From Thermodesulfovibrio sp. (GTDB lineage: Bacteria; Nitrospirota; Thermodesulfovibrionia; Thermodesulfovibrionales; UBA6898), in assembly GCA_013824615.1 (NCBI GenBank), contig PNOC01000023.1, positions 1-48,180 of the forward strand: a DNA stretch of 48,180 bases. The letters are read 5' to 3'. The position numbers and the translations under genes are program-made. Of the stretch, positions 41,494 to 48,180 are shown piece after piece. Below the pieces are notes generated by a model, which worked only from the letters and a program-made list of their open reading frames with translations, was not told the origin of the DNA and ran no database searches. Within the stretch, counting starts at the first letter, position 1. Each line of letters starts with the position of its first letter.

Positions 41494-42844
41494 ACCCGAC
41501 GCCCAGTTTTTCTGCGATCGACCTGCATTTTTCAATGTCAACACCCTCCAGAGCCACAACGGTTACTCTGACCTCGGGGATCACTTCCTTTGCCTCGCGG
41601 ATAAACTGAAGGATTTCCTGAAAAGCATCAGGAAATACCGGCCTGCATATTTTCACGTAGGTCTCCTCATCCTGAGCGTCCAGACTTATTGAAATGCTGT
41701 CGACAAGCCCCCGAAGTTCCGGCAGTATCTTTCGTTTATGAATAAGGTTCCCCTGCCCGTTGGTATTAATTCTCACCCGACCGCGCTGCTGCTTGACCCA
41801 TGCAGCTATTTCTCTGACAATATCCAGACGGCTCAGAGGTTCTCCGTACCCGCAAAAGACGACTTCCCTATAAAGTGAAGGATCCCCGATTGCCGTTCGT
41901 ATTTCATCGGCAGACGGTTCGTGGTCAAGGCGGAGCTTATGCCCCTTCACATAGTCGGTCTGAAACTTGACGCAGAAGGTGCACGCATTGGTGCAGCGGT
42001 TGGTTATATTCAGGTAGAGACTGTCGCGTATTCTGTACGCTATTTCAGCGTCTGCACTGACCGGCCCTATGCTGAAGAGGCGCCTGGCATTGAGCGTAGT
42101 AATGCGGGCAAGGTCTTCCAGGCTGATACCCCGCAGTCCGGCAATATAGCGCGCGGTATGGAGGAGAAAGGCCGGTTCATTCCTTTTACCACGGCAGGGC
42201 TCGGGGGCCAGGTAGGGTGAATCAGTCTCAAGCAGCAGATATTCGTCGGGTACCAGTCGGGCGACCTCTTTAAGATCAACCGCTTTCTTGAACGTCACCG
42301 GTCCGGCCACCGATATATGATATCCAAGCGATATTACCTCTGCAGCCATTTTTCTGTCCCCGGAAAAACAGTGCATAACGCCACGGCTGTTTCCCGACTC
42401 CTTCAGTATCCTGATCGTGTCGTCCCAGGCCTCCCTGCAGTGAATAATAGCCGGGAGGCCTGTCTCTGCCGCAAGTTCGAGATGTTTTCTGAAGATGTCC
42501 CGCTGGAGATCGCGCGGTGAGTGGTCGTAGTGATAGTCAAGACCGGTTTCTCCAATGGCGACTACCTTGGGATGCGAAGTCCATTCTTTGAGCTTATTGA
42601 GGGCATCTGCATCGACAAGCTTTGCCTCATGCGGATGGACACCGACCGAGGCAAATATGCTCCCATCGTTCTCTGCAAGAGTAACAGCTTTTGCGGTAGC
42701 TTCCAGGTCCGAACCGATAGTGATCATCGTGCCGATACCGGCTGCCCGTGCCCGGCGGATCATTTCGTCCCGGTCCTCGTCGAACTGAATCATTTCCAGG
42801 TGGCAGTGCGTGTCGATAAGATGCAGGGGCTGTTCACTGTTCAT
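41462..42844 (-). CDS. TatD-family hydrolase fused to a radical SAM domain
   Basis: A 460-residue two-domain protein. Residues 1-255 are a TatD metal-dependent deoxyribonuclease: LIDTHCHLE, VGVHPHEAK, AIGETGLDYHYD, AIIHCREAWDD, VMHCFSG and LLETDSPYLAPEP. Residues 265-460 are a compact radical SAM domain with NRCTNACTFCVKF (C-x3-C-x2-C) and VVFCGYGEPLSRLD, matching the TatD-associated radical SAM family that is often a separate gene. I chose ATG 42844 (MNSEQPLHLIDTHC); an upstream ATG at 42877 is possible and neither has a clear ribosome-binding site. It is convergent with and overlaps the HD-GYP gene. Confidence 0.9.
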   Translation of the reverse strand: MNSEQPLHLIDTHCHLEMIQFDEDRDEMIRRARAAGIGTMITIGSDLEATAKAVTLAENDGSIFASVGVHPHEAKLVDADALNKLKEWTSHPKVVAIGETGLDYHYDHSPRDLQRDIFRKHLELAAETGLPAIIHCREAWDDTIRILKESGNSRGVMHCFSGDRKMAAEVISLGYHISVAGPVTFKKAVDLKEVARLVPDEYLLLETDSPYLAPEPCRGKRNEPAFLLHTARYIAGLRGISLEDLARITTLNARRLFSIGPVSADAEIAYRIRDSLYLNITNRCTNACTFCVKFQTDYVKGHKLRLDHEPSADEIRTAIGDPSLYREVVFCGYGEPLSRLDIVREIAAWVKQQRGRVRINTNGQGNLIHKRKILPELRGLVDSISISLDAQDEETYVKICRPVFPDAFQEILQFIREAKEVIPEVRVTVVALEGVDIEKCRSIAEKLGVGFTVRTLDVVG

Positions 42845-42907
42845 GTGGCAAAATATTACGCGATGAAGGCTATACATTGCAAGTGAAGAGTGCTATATAT
42901 TAAAGAA

Positions 42908-43459
42908 ATGAATATAAAAAAACTGTCGGGAAAACTTCTGATTGCAGTTCCGGGGCTGGAGGATGTTAATTTCAGGCATACGGTTATCCTGATCTGCGAG
43001 CATTCGGAGGAGGGGGCCTTCGGCATTATTCTCAACCGCGTGCTGATGAAGAGTTTTGTTCCGCTGCTGAATGCGTTTGACCTCAAGGCTTCCGTGGTCG
43101 ATCTGCCTATTCATTATGGCGGCCCGGTAAGGCCGGAGCAGGGATATGTCATCTATGCACCCTTTGACGCAAAGTATGGACCCATGAAGATCAGCAGGAA
43201 TATTGCGGTAACAGCCTCCAAGGAAATACTGCATGATATCGCAGCGGGAAGAGGCCCTAAGCAGTACTTCTTCGCCCTTGGCTTTGCCGGCTGGACTGCC
43301 AACCAGCTCGAGGATGAATTGATAACAGACAGCTGGCTGGTGGCTCCGCTGGATATTGACCTGATCTTTAATCTTCCCCTGGAGAACCGGTGGAAACAGG
43401 CAGCGGCGACCATCGGTATTGATCTCAGCAGGCTCGTACCCCGGAGCGGCAAGGCCTGA
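42908..43459 (+). CDS. YqgE/AlgH family protein (UPF0301)
   Basis: A 183-residue cytoplasmic protein with family segments LSGKLLIAVPGLEDVNFRHT, VILICEHSEEGAFGIILNRV, IHYGGPVRPEQGYVIYA, FFALGFAGWTANQLEDELI and SWLVAPLDIDLIFNLPLENR. The start at 42908 is favoured over 42890 because conserved sequence begins right after it. Function is poorly defined; AlgH affects alginate regulation in Pseudomonas. It is divergent from the TatD fusion gene, with a 63-bp gap between starts. Confidence 0.88.
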   Translation: MNIKKLSGKLLIAVPGLEDVNFRHTVILICEHSEEGAFGIILNRVLMKSFVPLLNAFDLKASVVDLPIHYGGPVRPEQGYVIYAPFDAKYGPMKISRNIAVTASKEILHDIAAGRGPKQYFFALGFAGWTANQLEDELITDSWLVAPLDIDLIFNLPLENRWKQAAATIGIDLSRLVPRSGKA

Positions 43460-43526
43460 TTCTGCTGTATAGCCCCTGCTGTTTGTGTTATAGTCAAATT
43501 ATTTTATTCATCGGGAGAATAATATC

Positions 43527-44105
43527 ATGAACGTTATCGGCTTGAATGGTAGTCCGCGCAAAGAAGGCAACACGTCCCACGCGATCAAAACTGTTTTTGA
43601 AGAGCTGCAGAAGGAGGGCATTTCTACTGAACTGCTGCAGCTGGGCAGTTCGAATATTCGGGGCTGCCGGGCCTGCTTTAAGTGTTTTGAGACCAAGGAC
43701 AACCGCTGCATACAGCAGGACGACCTCAACAGCTTTGTTGAAAAGATGGTGGCTGCAGACGGCATCATTATTGGTTCCCCCACGTATTTTGCCAATGTTT
43801 CTACCGAGGTGAAGGCTCTGATTGACCGCGCCGGCCTTGTGTCGCGGGCGAACAGCAATCTTTTTTCCCGCAAGGTCGGGGCTGCGGTAGTCGCTGCCCG
43901 GCGGGCGGGGGCAGTGAATGTCTATCAGAATATCAACCTCTTCTTCGGCATCAGCAGCATGATTATTCCGGGTTCTTCCTACTGGAACATCGGCATCGGG
44001 AGGACCCCCGGAGAAATACTGAATGATGAGGAGGGTATGAAAACCTTCCGGGATCTCGGGCAGAACATGGCCTGGCTGCTTAAAAAACTTCAGGGTGGAA
44101 GTTAA
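43527..44105 (+). CDS. Flavodoxin-fold NAD(P)H-dependent reductase (iron-sulfur flavoprotein-like)
   Basis: A 192-residue FMN protein. The phosphate loop is LNGSPRKEGNTSHAI, and GSPTYFANVSTEVKALIDRA is the second FMN-binding segment. Cysteines occur as C-x2-C-x2-C-x7-C in GCRACFKCFETKDNRCIQQD, typical of the iron-sulfur flavoprotein subgroup, so it may carry a cluster or use the cysteines for electron transfer. GGGAGAATAATATC precedes the ATG. It overlaps the end of hemW, on the other strand, by 4 bases. The electron partner is unknown. Confidence 0.85.
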   Translation: MNVIGLNGSPRKEGNTSHAIKTVFEELQKEGISTELLQLGSSNIRGCRACFKCFETKDNRCIQQDDLNSFVEKMVAADGIIIGSPTYFANVSTEVKALIDRAGLVSRANSNLFSRKVGAAVVAARRAGAVNVYQNINLFFGISSMIIPGSSYWNIGIGRTPGEILNDEEGMKTFRDLGQNMAWLLKKLQGGS

Positions 44106-45226
44106 AGTCCGAGGTTGTCCAGCAGTTTTCCGATCACCATATTCGATACAACCAGTCCGCGTCTGGTAAGTGACAGGTATTCCCCGCATGTTTTGAGATA
44201 GCCTTTTTCAAGAAGGCCGGAGGCTGCCTCATGCAGGTGAAAAACCGAGAAAACCGGGCTTGTCATCAGGATTCCTTCGGTCTTCCTGAGCCCCAGGAAA
44301 ATATGTTCTCTGGATGCTTCTGCTCTGGTAAGGGCCTGCTCCTCTTTCTGGGGCAGGCAACGGAAATGGAGTTCTTCTATGTAATGTTCCAGGTCGCTGC
44401 TGTTGTATGCCCGGATTCCGTTGACAAATGAATGAGCTCCGGCCCCGACACCGGCATAATCCCCCCGGTCCCAATAGTTCAGATTATGCCGGCACTCTCT
44501 GCCGGGTCGGGCAAAGTTAGATATTTCATAGTGCCTGTACCCGTGCTCCCCAAGAAAATCAATAGCGAACCCGTACATATCGAGTACCAGGTCCTCATGC
44601 GGAAGACTCAGTTTCCCTGAGGACAGCATCCCGAAAAGAGGTGTTTCCTTCTCCGGCGTCAGTTCATAGGCCGAGATATGGGTCGGCCCCAGACTGACCG
44701 CCTGCGACAAAGTATCTTTCCATGATGCCATTGTCTGACCAGGGATACCGTACATGAGATCGAGAGAGATATTACTGAACCCTGAAGCGCTGGCTTCTGC
44801 AATGGCGCACGCAGCTTCAGCCGAGTTATGAATCCTGCCGAGCACTTTAAGCTCACTATCCTGAAAGGATTGGACCCCGATACTTAATCTGTTCACACCC
44901 AGAGACCGGAGGGCATCGAGCAGGTCACTGCTGACTGTTCCGGGATTAGCCTCTAGCGTTATTTCTGTATCAGGGCTAAGGCCACAGGTGTCCCTGAGGC
45001 AGCGGAAGAGGCGCACCAGGCGTTCCAGTCCCAACAGGGTCGGAGTTCCGCCACCGATATACAGAGTACTAAGGGATTCAAACAGTTTTTTTTTCATGGA
45101 AAGCTCAGTGCATACGGCAACGACATACTGCTCTGCCCTGGCTGCAGAGAATGGAACAGAGAGAAAGTCACAATAGAGGCATTTCCTGGCACAGAACGGG
45201 AGGTGAATGTAAAGGGCGTCAGTCAT
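44102..45226 (-). CDS. hemW: HemW-like radical SAM protein (heme chaperone)
   Basis: A 374-residue protein of the oxygen-independent coproporphyrinogen oxidase-like group. It starts ALYIHLPFCARKCLYCDF (C-x3-C-x2-C) and has TLYIGGGTPTLLGLERL, EITLEANPG, RLSIGVQSFQDSELKVLGR, NISLDLMYGIPGQT and the C-terminal HemN region (RRGLVVSNMVIG). HemW proteins bind and insert heme rather than oxidise coproporphyrinogen; the missing N-terminal extension fits HemW, not HemN. It is divergent from mazG. Confidence 0.9.
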   Translation of the reverse strand: MTDALYIHLPFCARKCLYCDFLSVPFSAARAEQYVVAVCTELSMKKKLFESLSTLYIGGGTPTLLGLERLVRLFRCLRDTCGLSPDTEITLEANPGTVSSDLLDALRSLGVNRLSIGVQSFQDSELKVLGRIHNSAEAACAIAEASASGFSNISLDLMYGIPGQTMASWKDTLSQAVSLGPTHISAYELTPEKETPLFGMLSSGKLSLPHEDLVLDMYGFAIDFLGEHGYRHYEISNFARPGRECRHNLNYWDRGDYAGVGAGAHSFVNGIRAYNSSDLEHYIEELHFRCLPQKEEQALTRAEASREHIFLGLRKTEGILMTSPVFSVFHLHEAASGLLEKGYLKTCGEYLSLTRRGLVVSNMVIGKLLDNLGL

Positions 45227-45308
45227 GTATTATTATGACACAGCCCCGGGATTCTGTCCCCATGCCGAATTCGACTTTATTGCTGTTACGCTGTTGTTGT
45301 CACGCTGT

Positions 45309-45337
45309 TTGACATTGGAAGAGTTAATTCCTAATAT
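45309..45337 (+). promoter_or_regulatory. Strong sigma-70-type promoter of mazG
   Basis: TTGACA (45309-45314), a 17-bp spacer and TAATAT (45332-45337). The expected transcription start at about 45343-45345 is only a base or two before the ATG at 45346, so the message should be leaderless or nearly so. Confidence 0.75.
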
Positions 45338-45345
45338 ATATCCCG

Positions 45346-46113
45346 ATGAACATGGGCGAACTGGTAAGGATAATGGCAACACTGAGGGGCAGTCAGGGTT
45401 GCCCGTGGGACAAAGAGCAGACGCGGGAATCCCTCAAGCCGTTTATTGTCGAAGAGGCCTATGAAGTGCTTGAGGCTATTGACAGCCGGAACCCCGAGGC
45501 CCTCAGGGAGGAGTTGGGCGATCTGCTTTTCCAGATCGTCTTTCAGTGCCAGATTGCCTCTGAACAGGGAGCGTTTACGCTGTCTGATGTGATAAGCGGG
45601 ATTGCTGGAAAAATGATCAGTCGTCATCCCCATGTCTTCGGGGATGAGAAGGTCAGGACTTCAGCGGAGGTGCTGCTAAAGTGGGACGACCATAAGAAGA
45701 GGGAGGGGAAACAGAGAGATTCGATTCTTGAGGGCGTTCCCGCCGCTCTTCCGGCACTGCTTCAGGCTCAGAAGCTGCAGTCCCGGGCCTCGAAGATCGG
45801 CTTTGACTGGGAATGCAAAGAGGATCTGATCGGAAAGCTTGACGAAGAGATTGATGAATTTAAGACTGCCTTCAACGGTACTGATAAGGATGAGACCGAG
45901 GAAGAGCTGGGTGATGTGCTGTTTATGCTGGTCAATATCTCCAGGTTCATCGGACTGAATCCTGAAGAGGCCCTCAGAAAGACGATCAGCAAGTTCATTT
46001 TCCGCTTTCGCCATATTGAGATGTCGGCAAAACAGCAGGGCAGAAATCTCGCCGACATGACTCTTGCAGAGATGGACGCCTTATGGGACGAGGCCAAGCA
46101 TCTCAAGAAATAA
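45346..46113 (+). CDS. mazG: Nucleoside triphosphate pyrophosphohydrolase
   Basis: Hydrolyses NTPs to NMP and pyrophosphate, house-cleaning nucleotide pools. The 255-residue protein has two MazG domains: the first with GCPWDKEQTRESLKPFIVEE and LREELGDLLFQIVFQ, the second with EEIDEF and EEELGDVLFMLVNISRFI (metal-binding Glu/Asp clusters). It ends LAEMDALWDEAKHLKK. The consensus promoter lies almost on the ATG and no ribosome-binding site is visible; a later in-frame ATG at 45352 is also possible. It is convergent with the NarL-type regulator. Confidence 0.94.
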   Translation: MNMGELVRIMATLRGSQGCPWDKEQTRESLKPFIVEEAYEVLEAIDSRNPEALREELGDLLFQIVFQCQIASEQGAFTLSDVISGIAGKMISRHPHVFGDEKVRTSAEVLLKWDDHKKREGKQRDSILEGVPAALPALLQAQKLQSRASKIGFDWECKEDLIGKLDEEIDEFKTAFNGTDKDETEEELGDVLFMLVNISRFIGLNPEEALRKTISKFIFRFRHIEMSAKQQGRNLADMTLAEMDALWDEAKHLKK

Positions 46114-46144
46114 GTATATGCCCTGCGGGAAGCGGGGGGAGGCC

Positions 46145-46777
46145 TTATTCAACCAATTTGTTATGAATCACGTAGTGGGTGAGGGCGGCGTTGGTTTTCA
46201 TCCGCATTTTGTCGAGTATGCGCGCACGGTAGGTGCTGATTGTTTTAACGCTCAGGTTCAGTTCTTCCCCTATTTCCTTTACCGCCTTGCCTGAGGCGAT
46301 CATACACATCACCTGATACTCCCTGTCGGACAAGGCTTCATGCAGCGGTTTGTCTTCCCCATGTTCCAGATAGACGGCCAGTTTCTCCGCAAGGGAAGGC
46401 CCCAGATATTTCTTGCCTGAGGAGATTTTTCTTATTGCAAGAATCAGCTCATCAGAGGCGCTGTCCTTTGTCAGGTATCCTGCTGCGCCAGCCCTGAGCG
46501 CCCTCATGGCGTATTGTTCTTCAGAGTACATGCTCAGTATAAGCACCGGAAGGCCGGGATGTTCAGCCCTCAGTTGTTTTAAAACATCCAGTCCGTTTCT
46601 GCCGGGCATGGAGATATCGAGCAGCACGATGTCGAAGCGCTGTTTTGCTGTCTTGTCGGCCACGTCAAGCCCGTTTACCGCCTCATCGGCTACAACCATG
46701 TCCGCAGTCTCGGCCAGAATCTGTTTGAGACCCTCCCGGACGATGGTATGATCATCTGCAATAAGTATTCTGATCAT
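46145..46777 (-). CDS. NarL/FixJ-family response regulator
   Basis: A 210-residue regulator. The receiver domain has the acidic pair in ILIADDHTIVREGL, the phosphoacceptor Asp in IVLLDISMPGRNG, and Lys in YLTKDSASDEL. The C-terminal LuxR-type helix-turn-helix (about 145-205) reads LSDREYQVMCMIASGKAVKE followed by LNLSVKTISTYRARILDKM. No histidine kinase is adjacent, so its partner is elsewhere. It lies 18 bp downstream of the VorB-like gene on the same strand and may be co-transcribed with it. Confidence 0.93.
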   Translation of the reverse strand: MIRILIADDHTIVREGLKQILAETADMVVADEAVNGLDVADKTAKQRFDIVLLDISMPGRNGLDVLKQLRAEHPGLPVLILSMYSEEQYAMRALRAGAAGYLTKDSASDELILAIRKISSGKKYLGPSLAEKLAVYLEHGEDKPLHEALSDREYQVMCMIASGKAVKEIGEELNLSVKTISTYRARILDKMRMKTNAALTHYVIHNKLVE

Positions 46778-46795
46778 GTATTGGGCCCGTCGAAG

Positions 46796-47881
46796 TTACG
46801 GAAGCGACTTCCTCTTTCTGAGATGTTTTCGATAGGCTGCCTGGAGCTGGTGCTGTACATCTTCCGGTGTGAAAACCACACCACCCGGCCGGCCATAAAA
46901 GAGCACCTCTGCTTTGCCATTGACGGCCAGCCTCACATCATCCACCATCTGCCCCGCATTCATTTCTACGACCATTATTGTTTTCCCCGGGGCCATCCGG
47001 GCCAGTGCCCTGTCAGGAAAAGGGAAGAGGGTTATCGGCCTGAAAAGCCCGATTTTTCTGCCGGCGGCCCTGAGCTCTTTTATGGCCGAAAGGGTTATGC
47101 GTGCGGCAATGCCTGAGGCAACAACGACCATGTCAGCATCGCGGGTTTGATGGGTATCGAACAAAACCTCTCGCTGCCGTATAGTATCGTATTTTGCTAT
47201 GAGGGCATTGTTCCTGGCCTCCAGCTCCCCCTGTCCCATGAAAAGCGTTTTAATGACTCTGGGGACCCTGCGCCGGCAACCGCCAAGCGTCCAGTTTTTT
47301 TCAGGGAGCCTGGCCTTTATATACGGCCAGGGCATGAAAGGTTCCATCATCTGTCCGATGACCCCATCGCTGAGAATAATGACCGGTGTGCGGTACAGAT
47401 CAGCCCTGTCAAAAGCGAGCATGGTGAGGTCCCACATTTCCTGAACATTAAAAGGTGAATAGACCATGCAGCGGTAATCGCCATGACCACCGCCCCTGAC
47501 AGCCTGATGGTAGTCTCCCTGGCTTGCCGTAATATTTCCAAGTCCGGGTCCGCCTCTCTGAACATTGACAATGACCGAAGGCAGTTCAGCCATGGCGAGA
47601 AAGGAGATGCCTTCCTGCATCAGGCTGATACCGGGACCGCTGGAGGAAGTCATGGCCCTGACGCCTGCAGCCGCAGCCCCAAAAACCATATTAATCGAGG
47701 CCAGTTCACTCTCTGCCTGTATAAATACGCCACCGGCCAGAGCCATTTTGCGGGACATATATTCGGGAATTTCATTCTGCGGCGTGATAGGATACCCGGC
47801 ATAAAACCGGCAGCCGGCACTGAGTGCCGCTTCGGCCAGGGCCTCATTTCCCTTTTTGAGCAGAAGAGTCTGCTTCTGCAT
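46796..47881 (-). CDS. 2-oxoacid:ferredoxin oxidoreductase alpha subunit (VorB/KorA-like)
   Basis: A 361-residue subunit of the enzymes that oxidatively decarboxylate 2-oxoacids to acyl-CoA with ferredoxin. Family segments are KKGNEALAEAALSAGCRFYA, GYPITPQNEIPEYM, TSSSGPGISLMQEGISFLA, VNVQRGGPGLGN and TPVIILSDGVIGQMMEP. Length and motifs fit VorB (branched-chain) or KorA; the substrate is not certain. The thiamine-binding beta and the gamma subunits are not beside it. ATG 47881 is preferred over GTG 47887. An extended -10 lies 44 bp upstream. Confidence 0.85.
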   Translation of the reverse strand: MQKQTLLLKKGNEALAEAALSAGCRFYAGYPITPQNEIPEYMSRKMALAGGVFIQAESELASINMVFGAAAAGVRAMTSSSGPGISLMQEGISFLAMAELPSVIVNVQRGGPGLGNITASQGDYHQAVRGGGHGDYRCMVYSPFNVQEMWDLTMLAFDRADLYRTPVIILSDGVIGQMMEPFMPWPYIKARLPEKNWTLGGCRRRVPRVIKTLFMGQGELEARNNALIAKYDTIRQREVLFDTHQTRDADMVVVASGIAARITLSAIKELRAAGRKIGLFRPITLFPFPDRALARMAPGKTIMVVEMNAGQMVDDVRLAVNGKAEVLFYGRPGGVVFTPEDVQHQLQAAYRKHLRKRKSLP

Positions 47882-47924
47882 CTTCACGTTTCAGGCTCGC
47901 TGTCACAGCTGTTCATAGCGTGTT

Positions 47925-47935
47925 ATTATACCATA
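47925..47935 (-). promoter_or_regulatory. Extended -10 element upstream of the VorB-like gene
   Basis: The minus strand reads TATGGTATAAT, identical to the 11-mer in front of ssrA, with no matching -35 hexamer. Position fits transcription of the VorB-like gene and possibly the NarL-type regulator behind it. Confidence 0.5.
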
Positions 47936-47974
47936 CTCGCGGCAGGACGGATGCTGCATCACGGGAGAAAGGTA

Positions 47975-48003
47975 TTGATTTTTTACTGTTTTTTCTGATA
48001 AAG
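47975..48003 (+). promoter_or_regulatory. Possible promoter of the rimP operon
   Basis: TTGATT (47975-47980), 17 bp, ATAAAG (47998-48003). The -10 is a weak match, but the position before the leader hairpin is right. Confidence 0.35.
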
Positions 48004-48036
48004 TACAACACTAACTGATTTTGAGTTTCCTGTTAT

Positions 48037-48060
48037 AAAGAGTGGGCGATCCCACTCTTT
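48037..48060 (+). promoter_or_regulatory. Leader hairpin/attenuator-like terminator before rimP
   Basis: AAAGAGTGGG-CGAT-CCCACTCTTT is a perfect 10-bp stem with a 4-base loop, followed by TTGTTTTATAG. It lies 12 bases before the rimP start, downstream of the only promoter seen. AGTGGG ... CCCACT hairpins ahead of rimP are a recurrent feature in bacteria. Transcripts for rimP must read through it. Confidence 0.65.
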
Positions 48061-48072
48061 TGTTTTATAGAT

Positions 48073-48180
48073 ATGGCAACGGTAAAAGAGAGATTATCAG
48101 AACTGGCTGAGCCGATTTCCGGACAGCTGGCGGTAGAAATTGTTGATATCGAGCTGGCAGGCAATGCCCGAAGGACGATT
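48073..48180 (+). CDS. rimP: Ribosome maturation factor RimP (3' partial)
   Basis: Only the first 36 codons are present: MATVKERLSELAEPISGQLA, then VEIVDIELAGNARRTI up to the window edge. This matches the start of RimP, a 30S assembly factor, which usually heads the nusA-infB operon. The leader hairpin directly upstream supports the call. The remaining three quarters lie outside the window. Confidence 0.8.
   Translation, partial: MATVKERLSELAEPISGQLAVEIVDIELAGNARRTI

Overview
This 48 kb window looks like a chromosomal segment of a free-living, anaerobic, Gram-negative-type bacterium. My best guess is a Nitrospirota (Thermodesulfovibrionia-like) or related deep-branching lineage. That guess rests on gene order and gene content (citramalate synthase, type IV pilus ATPase inside a recA-recX-alaS run, a ferredoxin-dependent 2-oxoacid oxidoreductase subunit, a TatD-radical SAM fusion, multi-PAS kinases with HD-GYP output, delta-60 and beta-helix surface proteins); no rRNA is present to confirm it.

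Layout. (1) 1-13.7 kb, plus strand: a dense housekeeping run apgM (cut by the window edge) - MITE-like repeat - lysC - cimA - osmC-like - pgpA - pncC - thpR - recA - pilT-like - recX - alaS, closed by a strong terminator. A 59-codon orphan gene, a phasin-like gene and ubiB follow. (2) 13.7-16.4 kb, minus strand: a secreted protein, then a remnant island of about 1.3 kb lying between the 3' end of the tmRNA gene (ssrA) and a decayed 30-bp copy of that end; it carries a single gene, a CheW domain split by a zinc-binding CZB domain. (3) 16.3-29.3 kb, minus strand: an accessory block of envelope and secreted proteins. It holds a DUF6498-like membrane protein, a secreted protein with a truncated paralogue, a TPM-domain protein, a Gly-rich-tailed membrane protein, one delta-60 beta-propeller protein and two right-handed beta-helix proteins. 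The last three share a C-terminal region of about 170-180 residues ending in ITIQ. The cassette is duplicated, with decayed and deleted copies. A 1090-residue MalT/SARP-type regulator lies upstream of it. (4) 29.5-29.9 kb: smpB, so both partners of trans-translation flank the accessory block. (5) 30-36 kb, plus strand: radical SAM - LysE - yggS - proC - yggT - divIVA - hisS, mostly with stop/start overlaps. (6) 35.8-41.5 kb: a translationally coupled unit of a UPF0324 (YeiH-like) exporter, a large PAS/GAF histidine kinase, a CheY-like regulator and a GAF-HD-GYP protein with a degenerate GYP motif. (7) 41.5-48.2 kb: TatD-radical SAM fusion, algH/yqgE, a flavodoxin-fold reductase, hemW, mazG (apparently leaderless), a NarL-type regulator, an orphan VorB-like subunit and the start of rimP behind a leader hairpin.

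The most notable part is the accessory block between smpB and ssrA. Its proteins have different N-terminal bodies on a constant C-terminal tail, with signs of recent cassette duplication, internal deletion and gene fusion, under a probable dedicated regulator. The ssrA-associated CheW-CZB remnant is a second independent mobile trace. No CRISPR array, intact transposase, integrase or tRNA gene was seen.
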